Origin: Puia dinghuensis
Lineage (GTDB): Bacteria; Bacteroidota; Bacteroidia; Chitinophagales; Chitinophagaceae
Assembly (NCBI GenBank): GCA_026224995.1
Contig: JAMFRX010000707.1
Location: 1-10,949, forward strand
Length of the DNA stretch: 10,949 nucleotides
Direction of reading: 5' to 3'
Part shown: positions 6,176-10,949 of the stretch, piece by piece
Position numbering within the stretch: position 1 is the first letter of the stretch
Layout of the letters: each line of letters opens with the position of its first letter
Notes under the pieces: generated by a model
What the model was told of the DNA's origin: nothing
Database searches by the model: none
What the model saw: only the letters and a program-made list of their open reading frames with translations
Position numbers and translations under genes: made by a program

Positions 6176-7540
6176 TTAGCCTTCTTTATCGGCAAGCCAA
6201 TCCCGGAACCAGTAGCCGGAGCTCTTGATGGTCCGGAGCTGCGTTTCAAAGTCTACGTGGATGAGGCCGAAGCGGGCTCTGTAGCCTTCGGACCATTCGA
6301 AATTGTCCATGAGGGTCCAGGCAAAATAGCCTTTTATATTGACCCCTTCCTTTTTGGCGCGGAGGAGGGCGAGCAGGTATTGCTGGAAGTAGTCGATACG
6401 GGCCTTGTCGTCGACGACGCCGTCGACGACCTCGTCCTTGAAGGCGGCGCCGCTCTCGCTTACGATGATCTCTTTTACGCCGCCATAGAGCCAGAAGCGC
6501 TTGAGGATGCGGTAGAAGCTGTCAGGATTGATCTCCCAGCCCATGGCGGTATGGGGCACTCCACGGCTGGCGGCCTTCACCTCGGAGGCCTGGATGATAG
6601 GGATCAGGGGATTATAGCGAATGACCAGGGGGAAATAGTTCTGGATGCCTATGAAGTCGAAGTTGAACTGCATGCGCTCCGTGTATTTCCAGCTGCGGTT
6701 ATGCAGCTCCAGGCGTTCGAGGAATTTAAAGTCTTCGCGCGGGTAGCCGCGGCCGAGGGTAGGCTCGATGAAAAGGCGGTTCAGCAGGATGTCCATGCGC
6801 TTTGCCGCCTGGATGTCTTCGACAGAATTGGTATAAGGGATCACTTCCGAGCAGGAGAAGGTGGTGCCGATATGGGCGCCGGGCACCAGCTGCCGGAGGA
6901 TGCGTCCCCCTTCGGCCTGGGCAAGGGCGGCATGATGGATGGCCGGCAGGAAATTGGAGAGCCCTATCCTACCGGGTGCATGGCGGCCGAGCATATAGCC
7001 GAGGCTGGTAAAGCCAAAGGGCTCGTTCAGAACGATCCAGTCCTTTACCTTGGAACCATATTCGGTTGCGCAGAGCGTGGCCCAGCGGGTGAACCATTTG
7101 AGCATGAGGTGGCTGGTCCAGCCGCCTTCTTTTTCCAGCGCCACGGGCAGGTCCCAGTGATAGAGGGTGACATAGGGGGTGAGCCCCAGCTTCAGGCATT
7201 CGTCGATAACCTTATGGTAGAAGGCGATACCTTCTTTGTTGACACGACCAGTGCCTTCGGGCAGGATACGCGCCCAGGACAGTGAGAAACGAAAGACGGT
7301 GAAGCCCAGGGCCTTTGCCAGGAGGATATCGTCCTTATAACGATGATAGAAGTCGCAGGCGATGGTCGGGCGGCCGCCGCCCTTGATCTTGCCCTGCCGC
7401 CGGGAGAAGGCATCCCAGATGGACGGGCCCTTCCCATAGGTGTTCCACGCCCCTTCATTCTGTGCTGCAGCCATGGCCACGCCCCACTGAAAGTCGTCGC
7501 CGAACTCCTTGGCATTCAATTTATACAGCTGGTTCACCAC
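6176..7540 (-). CDS. GH1 family beta-glycosidase (beta-glucosidase-like)
   Basis: A 454-residue complete GH1 (beta/alpha)8-barrel enzyme, normal family length, hydrolysing beta-linked glucosides or galactosides with retention. Visible markers: FGDDFQWGVA (13-22), sugar-binding Q27 in QNEGAW, YHWDLP (127-132), acid/base E173 in VLNEPFG, nucleophile E362 in IIVSESGAAF, and DNFEWSEGY (412-420) lining the -1 subsite. The nucleophile motif reads SESG in place of the common TENG, but the glutamate is kept. There is no signal peptide, so it acts in the cytoplasm on imported oligosaccharides. An in-frame stop lies four codons upstream and the first internal ATG (M23) would delete the conserved N-terminus, so the start must be GTG (7540, or the adjacent GTG). 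It lies 75 bases after miaA on the same strand and ends at the shared terminator. Confidence 0.94.
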   Translation of the reverse strand: MVNQLYKLNAKEFGDDFQWGVAMAAAQNEGAWNTYGKGPSIWDAFSRRQGKIKGGGRPTIACDFYHRYKDDILLAKALGFTVFRFSLSWARILPEGTGRVNKEGIAFYHKVIDECLKLGLTPYVTLYHWDLPVALEKEGGWTSHLMLKWFTRWATLCATEYGSKVKDWIVLNEPFGFTSLGYMLGRHAPGRIGLSNFLPAIHHAALAQAEGGRILRQLVPGAHIGTTFSCSEVIPYTNSVEDIQAAKRMDILLNRLFIEPTLGRGYPREDFKFLERLELHNRSWKYTERMQFNFDFIGIQNYFPLVIRYNPLIPIIQASEVKAASRGVPHTAMGWEINPDSFYRILKRFWLYGGVKEIIVSESGAAFKDEVVDGVVDDKARIDYFQQYLLALLRAKKEGVNIKGYFAWTLMDNFEWSEGYRARFGLIHVDFETQLRTIKSSGYWFRDWLADKEG

Positions 7541-7615
7541 CGGGCGGAAGATTTAAGCCGCAAAATTTGGTCAAAGCGCGGTATGGACATATTAAGATTG
7601 GGTTATTTTTTAGAA

Positions 7616-8500
7616 TCACAGCATAGTCTCCAGAGGGGTATCCGGGTCGGTCCAGCGAACGGAGAGGTCGCGGTGGAACCAGGTGAGCTGACGTTTGGCA
7701 TAATGGCGGGTATTGGTCTTGATGGCCGTTACCGCCGATTCGAGGGTGCCCTTTCCGTCCAGGTAATGAAAAAGCTCCTGGTAGCCTACGGTCTGCAGGG
7801 CATTGTGGGAGCGGTAAGGAACGAGACTTTTGACCTCGTCGAGCAGCCCTGCCTGCATCATGGCGTCGACGCGGGCGTGGATCCGCTGCTGGAGCTGTTC
7901 CCTTGGCAGCTGGAGGCCGATGGTCTTAATGGCAAAGGGACGCTGCTGCGGCTGACGGCGCTGGAAAGAGAGGATAGACAGGCCGGTGGACATCCACACT
8001 TCCAGAGCGCGCATGAGACGTTGGGGGTTGAGGATCTCGCCGGCGGCATAGAAGGCCGGGTCATATTTCCGAACTTCCGCCTGGAGCCAGGCAAGGCCCT
8101 GCTCCTCGTAATGTTCGCGAATGTGGCTGCGGATCGTCTGGTCAACGGATGGCATCGCATCCAGACCGTTGGTGAAGGCCCGGATATAAAGCCCCGTACC
8201 ACCCACCATGACGGCGTAGGGCGACTGCCCGAAGATCTCCGCAGTCCATTGCAGGGCCAGCTCTTCGAAGGTGGCGGCGCTGACTTCCTGGGTGATGGAA
8301 TGGGAGTCGATGAAGTAATGCGGAACGGCGGCAAGCTCCTCGGAGGACGGCTTAGCCACGCCGATGTTGAGCTCGCGGAAACATTGTCGGGAGTCCGCGG
8401 AGATGATCCGGGTCTGCAGGTGTCGGGCCAGGCTGATGGCCGCGGCCGTTTTGCCGACGGCAGTCGGCCCGACGATGATTATGACAGTAGGTGTTTGCAA
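7616..8500 (-). CDS. miaA: tRNA dimethylallyltransferase
   Basis: A 294-residue tRNA (adenosine-37-N6) dimethylallyltransferase, which adds an isopentenyl group to A37 next to the anticodon of UNN-reading tRNAs. The P-loop GPTAVGKT (11-18) is followed by IISADSRQCFRELNIGVAKP (33-52), whose DSRQ motif is catalytic in the family. VGGTGLYIRA and NPQRLMRALEV are also family hallmarks, and near the C-terminus TVGYQELFHYLDG and KTNTRHYAKRQLTWF are seen. The start is TTG at 8500: no ATG is available between the preceding in-frame TAG (8525-8527) and the P-loop, and the N-terminus matches the family length. The upstream gene is in the same frame, only 24 bases away, so miaA is very likely in its operon and perhaps translationally coupled. 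No Shine-Dalgarno is seen. Confidence 0.96.
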   Translation of the reverse strand: MQTPTVIIIVGPTAVGKTAAAISLARHLQTRIISADSRQCFRELNIGVAKPSSEELAAVPHYFIDSHSITQEVSAATFEELALQWTAEIFGQSPYAVMVGGTGLYIRAFTNGLDAMPSVDQTIRSHIREHYEEQGLAWLQAEVRKYDPAFYAAGEILNPQRLMRALEVWMSTGLSILSFQRRQPQQRPFAIKTIGLQLPREQLQQRIHARVDAMMQAGLLDEVKSLVPYRSHNALQTVGYQELFHYLDGKGTLESAVTAIKTNTRHYAKRQLTWFHRDLSVRWTDPDTPLETML

Positions 8501-8524
8501 AGTTGGCGGGTCGGTGTCTATCAG

Positions 8525-9130
8525 CTATTCCTCGGTGCCGGCATCGTGGCCAGCCTCTTCTTCCCCTTCCTCACTCTCTTCACTCTCTTCGCTTTCGGTC
8601 TCTTCCGCCGCTTCCGCCGATCCGTCTGCACTCAGTACGGCGAAGCCTTCGGTTCCCTTGTTGAGGTCGTACTTTTCTTCGATCTCCGTGAGCTTGTCGC
8701 CGACGAGTCCTTTAGTACCGTATTGGGATGGAGCGATGCCTTCAGACTTTAAGACCACGGGGTAGTCGAGCTTGGCCGTTTCTTCCTTGGATACGTTGAT
8801 CAATTCGACGAGGAAGCCCCAGTTCTTTACAAAGTCGTAAACGTAGATGAATTTCTGATTGGGGTCGCGGATCTCCGAGCCGACAGTAGTGGCTTCCATG
8901 AGCAGAGGTTCGGCCTTGTAGGGCTTGTCATATCTCTCCAGTGAGATCTCCCGCCCGCGCTGCCAGTGATCGTTGCTGCGGTAGAAGGTGGCCTGGTGCT
9001 TGCTGTCGAATTCATAGGCTTTCAGGATCACCTGGTGCAATGAAAGGAAAGACTGCGTGTGCCGTACTGCCACATCCCTGTAAATGCTATCGTCTTCCTC
9101 GAAATAAACCCGGAATTTCAATATCGCCAT
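8525..9130 (-). CDS. Plasmid pRiA4b ORF-3-like protein with Glu/Ser-rich tail
   Basis: A 201-residue protein that I assign to the pRiA4b ORF-3-like family (sometimes annotated as IS1096 passenger-like); biochemical function unknown. The N-terminal part (FRVYFEEDDSIYRDVAV, then SFLSLHQVILKAYEFD) and the YVYDFVKNWGFLVEL stretch (96-110, corresponding to the family's YDFGDxW motif) support this. The family's usual Gly-Asp before the Trp is replaced by Val-Lys-Asn. Residues 173-191 form a strongly acidic, probably disordered tail containing three SEE repeats. It sits between cca and miaA on the same strand, 82 bases from cca and with its TAG 24 bases before miaA in the same frame. The 'passenger' label does not imply a mobile element here: no transposase or terminal repeats are seen. 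Confidence 0.8.
   Translation of the reverse strand: MAILKFRVYFEEDDSIYRDVAVRHTQSFLSLHQVILKAYEFDSKHQATFYRSNDHWQRGREISLERYDKPYKAEPLLMEATTVGSEIRDPNQKFIYVYDFVKNWGFLVELINVSKEETAKLDYPVVLKSEGIAPSQYGTKGLVGDKLTEIEEKYDLNKGTEGFAVLSADGSAEAAEETESEESEESEEGEEEAGHDAGTEE
8567..8593 (-). repeat. Three 9-bp tandem repeats encoding Ser-Glu-Glu
   Basis: Read on the coding strand, the units are AGCGAAGAG, AGTGAAGAG and AGTGAGGAA, encoding S180-E188 in the acidic tail of the pRiA4b ORF-3-like protein. Unit length is a multiple of three, so gain or loss of copies keeps the frame and would only vary tail length. Confidence 0.75.
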
Positions 9131-9153
9131 GGCTACAATTCAATTTTAAGCTC

Positions 9154-9161
9154 ACAAGATA
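9154..9161 (-). promoter_or_regulatory. Weak -7-like element (TATCTTGT) before the pRiA4b-like/miaA genes
   Basis: The 82-bp gap between cca and the pRiA4b-like gene is AT-rich. On the minus strand it contains TATCTTGT, a partial match to TAnnTTTG, about two dozen bases before the ATG at 9130. No TTTG at -33 is found with normal spacing. This is the most plausible place for an internal promoter driving the pRiA4b-like gene, miaA and possibly the GH1 gene, but the sequence match is poor. No terminator hairpin is visible in the gap, so read-through from cca is also possible. Confidence 0.2.
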
Positions 9162-9212
9162 CATAAATTCAACAATTTTGCTATTTCACTACAAAGCGGC
9201 CGGGACCAAGGC

Positions 9213-10631
9213 TTATTTTACCACCGGGAGATTCATTTCGGCGGCTTTTTTCATCATGAAGATATAGGCGGATTCGTAGTTATTTTCAATGATGCCATCC
9301 AAAATGGCTTCGCGGATAGCGTTCTTGATCTCACCGACCACACGGCCCGGAGGCAGACCGAAACTGGCCATGATCATTTCCCCTGTAACCGGTGGCTGCC
9401 AGTTACGGATGCGATCCTTGTCTTCTACCTCTTTGAGCCGCTGCCGGACGAGCTCGAAGTTTTCCAGATAGCGTTTGACCTTTTGCTTGTTCTTGCTGGT
9501 GATATCCGCCTCGCAGAGGGTCATCAGCGCGTCGATATCATCCCCTGCGTCAAAGAGCAGGCGGCGGATGGCCGAATCCGTAATATTCTCTTTCGTCAGG
9601 CTTATAGGACGCAAATGGTATTCCACCAGTTTCTGGACGAAGCGCATTTTTTCATTCAGGGGCAGCTTCAGGCGGGTGAAGAGCTTTGGGACCATCCGGC
9701 TGCCAACGACCTCGTGTCCGTGAAAGGTCCAGCCATGTTCTTTCTCAAATTTCTTGGTTGCCGGCTTGCCGATGTCGTGGAGGATGGCGGCCCAGCGTAA
9801 CCACAGGTCGGGAGTATTCGGGCTAATGTTATCCAGTACCTGGAGAGTATGGTAGAAATTATCCTTGTGGCCCATGCCATCGATGTATTCCGCGCCTGCC
9901 AGGTCGACCATCTGGGGGAAGATGATCCTGAGCAGGCCGCTGCGGAAGAGGAGGTCGAATCCAACGGAGGGCTTGGATGTAAGGATGATCTTGTTGAGCT
10001 CGTCCGTTATCCTTTCCTGCGAGACGATCTTTACCCGGTGGGCGTCTTCGGCGATTGCTGCGAAGGCCTGCTCGTCGATGCTGAAGCCCAGCTGGGCAGC
10101 GAAGCGGATGGCCCGCAGCATGCGGAGCGGGTCGTCGCTGAAGGTGCGCAAGGGGTCCAGAGGGGTACGGATAAGCTTTCGTTCCAGGTCGCCGAGCCCG
10201 TCAAAGGGGTCTATCAACCGGCCATAGTCATCTTTGTTGAGGCTGATGGCCATGGCGTTGATGGTGAAGTCACGACGCAGCTGGTCGTCCTCTATGGTGC
10301 CGGGCTCGACCTCTGGCTTGCGGGACTGTTCGCGATAGCTTTCTTTACGGGCGCCGACGAATTCTATCTCCCAGTCGTTCCATTTGATCTGGGCGGTGCC
10401 GAAGTTCTTGAAAAAAGAAACGGAAGGTTTGGGCTGGAGGCTTTCGGCGACCTTATGGGCCAGGACGATGCCGTCACCTGCACAGACGATGTCGGCATCC
10501 TTGGTCGGTCTGCCGATGAGCTTGTCACGGACGAAGCCGCCGATCAGATAGGTGGGTATGTCCAGCGCCTGGGCCGCTTTGGCTATTTTTTCGAAGACGA
10601 ATAGTTCCTTTTCTGTGCAATTGATATCCAT
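9213..10631 (-). CDS. cca: CCA tRNA nucleotidyltransferase with HD domain (class II poly(A) polymerase family)
   Basis: A 472-residue class II nucleotidyltransferase that builds or repairs the 3'-CCA end of tRNAs. The palm has IGGFVRDKLIG (30-40) and the metal-binding D45-A-D47 (TKDADIV). The nucleotide-selecting region RRDFTINAMA (119-128) is followed by DPFDGLGDLERKLIRTP and then DPLRMLRAIRFAAQLGF (167-183). The C-terminal half contains an HD phosphohydrolase-type domain, with H261, H285-D286 (ILHDIGKP) and HGHE (304-307), found in many bacterial members and linked to trimming or phosphatase activity. Some relatives are A-adding or poly(A) polymerases, and sequence alone does not fully separate these. 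ATG 10631 is chosen because the conserved GG motif begins 30 residues in. It lies 49 bases after the GT9 gene on the same strand. Confidence 0.93.
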   Translation of the reverse strand: MDINCTEKELFVFEKIAKAAQALDIPTYLIGGFVRDKLIGRPTKDADIVCAGDGIVLAHKVAESLQPKPSVSFFKNFGTAQIKWNDWEIEFVGARKESYREQSRKPEVEPGTIEDDQLRRDFTINAMAISLNKDDYGRLIDPFDGLGDLERKLIRTPLDPLRTFSDDPLRMLRAIRFAAQLGFSIDEQAFAAIAEDAHRVKIVSQERITDELNKIILTSKPSVGFDLLFRSGLLRIIFPQMVDLAGAEYIDGMGHKDNFYHTLQVLDNISPNTPDLWLRWAAILHDIGKPATKKFEKEHGWTFHGHEVVGSRMVPKLFTRLKLPLNEKMRFVQKLVEYHLRPISLTKENITDSAIRRLLFDAGDDIDALMTLCEADITSKNKQKVKRYLENFELVRQRLKEVEDKDRIRNWQPPVTGEMIMASFGLPPGRVVGEIKNAIREAILDGIIENNYESAYIFMMKKAAEMNLPVVK

Positions 10632-10680
10632 AGTCAGGCATCTGCCTTGCGCGAAGTTAAAGAATGTGGGGAAGATTGCG

Positions 10681-10949
10681 CTAATGTCTGGCCGGCGGGC
10701 TGCCGCCTGTTAGGGTTTCCAAAAGTTGCCGGTCTTGAATTTTGTGGGCGCAATTAAAGTGTCTCAGGGGGCAGGCTTTATAGCCATGAAGGCCACAGGG
10801 ACGGCAGCTAAGGGGTTCCGCGATCTCGACGATAAAGCTTTGGTCGCTGAGGGGTCCGAAGCCGAAGGCCGGTATGGTGGAGCAGTAGACGGCGGTTACG
10901 GGGGCGTTGACGGCTGAGGCGAAGTGCATGGGAGCGGAGTCGTTGACGT
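10681..10949 (-). CDS. C-terminal part of a GT9 (heptosyltransferase-like) glycosyltransferase (5' end outside window)
   Basis: The minus-strand frame is open from the right edge to TAG at 10681-10683, giving 88 complete codons. The visible start, VNDSAPMHFASAVNAPVTAVY, is the hallmark of the GT9 family's C-terminal Rossmann domain ((T/N)DSGPMH, nucleotide-sugar binding region). It is followed by STIPAFGFGPLSD and a four-cysteine segment, SCRPCGLHGYKACPLRHFNC, as seen in many GT9 members. These cytoplasmic-face membrane-associated enzymes transfer heptose or related sugars to the lipopolysaccharide inner core. The internal ATG at 10929 is part of the DSAPMH motif and not the real start. Because only the tail is present, the exact donor (heptose or other sugar) cannot be told. 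Confidence 0.88.
   Translation of the reverse strand, partial: VNDSAPMHFASAVNAPVTAVYCSTIPAFGFGPLSDQSFIVEIAEPLSCRPCGLHGYKACPLRHFNCAHKIQDRQLLETLTGGSPPARH

Noticed and set aside
6053..7285. Long plus-strand open frame (about 410 codons) opposite the GH1 gene
   Set aside because: It starts inside the deacetylase gene, runs through the terminator and is antisense to a textbook GH1 protein. Its translation has no recognisable domain. Such frames are common opposite GC-rich genes.
7343..8752. Plus-strand open frame (about 469 codons) opposite the GH1 start, miaA and the pRiA4b-like gene
   Set aside because: It crosses three well-supported minus-strand genes and shows no domain features; it is a codon-bias shadow.
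8525..9130. A mobile element, because the pRiA4b ORF-3 family is sometimes called IS1096 passenger
   Set aside because: No transposase, inverted repeats or target duplications are visible, and the gene sits between housekeeping tRNA genes.
9849..10604. Plus-strand open frame (about 251 codons) opposite cca
   Set aside because: The composition is that of an antisense shadow and the minus-strand protein has every expected catalytic motif.
10636..10647. Inverted repeat AGGCATCTGCCT just before cca
   Set aside because: The arms are five bases with a two-base centre, too short to form a stable hairpin, and this is likely to occur by chance.
1..10949. tRNA, rRNA, CRISPR array, toxin-antitoxin or phage-defence genes
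   Set aside because: Reading both strands gave no tRNA-like cloverleaf, no spaced direct repeats and no proteins of these classes; nearly all sequence is explained by the listed genes.

Overview
The window (about 10.9 kb, GC-rich) looks like a chromosomal segment from a member of the Bacteroidota, most likely the Chitinophagaceae. This rests on the protein families as I recognise them, on mostly absent or weak Shine-Dalgarno sequences, and on one exact match to the Bacteroidota -7 promoter consensus TAnnTTTG. I see no phage, insertion sequence, CRISPR array or RNA gene. Coding density is very high, no gap without a gene exceeds 100 bases, and the first and last genes are cut by the window edges.

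Layout. Bases 2-839 (+) hold the tail of a Pro/Ala-rich protein with a possible SPOR-like end, then a DUF985 cupin. Bases 4724-828 (-) hold a tight three-gene operon: a Rieske non-haem iron oxygenase, an APC/LAT-type amino-acid permease and a secreted imidazolonepropionase-like amidohydrolase. Its last gene overlaps the cupin tail to tail by 12 bp. Bases 4774-6111 (+) are divergent from that operon and hold free methionine-R-sulfoxide reductase (msrC) and an exported NodB-type polysaccharide deacetylase. A strong two-way intrinsic terminator follows at 6127-6162. Bases 10949-6176 (-) hold, in order of transcription, the end of a GT9 heptosyltransferase-like enzyme, a CCA-adding tRNA nucleotidyltransferase with an HD domain, a pRiA4b ORF-3-like protein with a Glu/Ser tail, miaA, and a cytoplasmic GH1 beta-glycosidase.

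How the genes may work together. The Rieske-permease-amidohydrolase operon reads as a small catabolic route: a periplasmic hydrolase frees an amino-acid-like product, the permease imports it, and the Rieske enzyme oxidises or demethylates it. The substrate is unknown. The cca and miaA pair flanks an uncharacterised protein, so tRNA maturation is a possible theme there. That protein and miaA lie in the same reading frame, separated by a single UAG. Most of the window is ordinary housekeeping and accessory metabolism. I found no clear new defence or mobile system; the catabolic operon and the UAG junction are the best leads.
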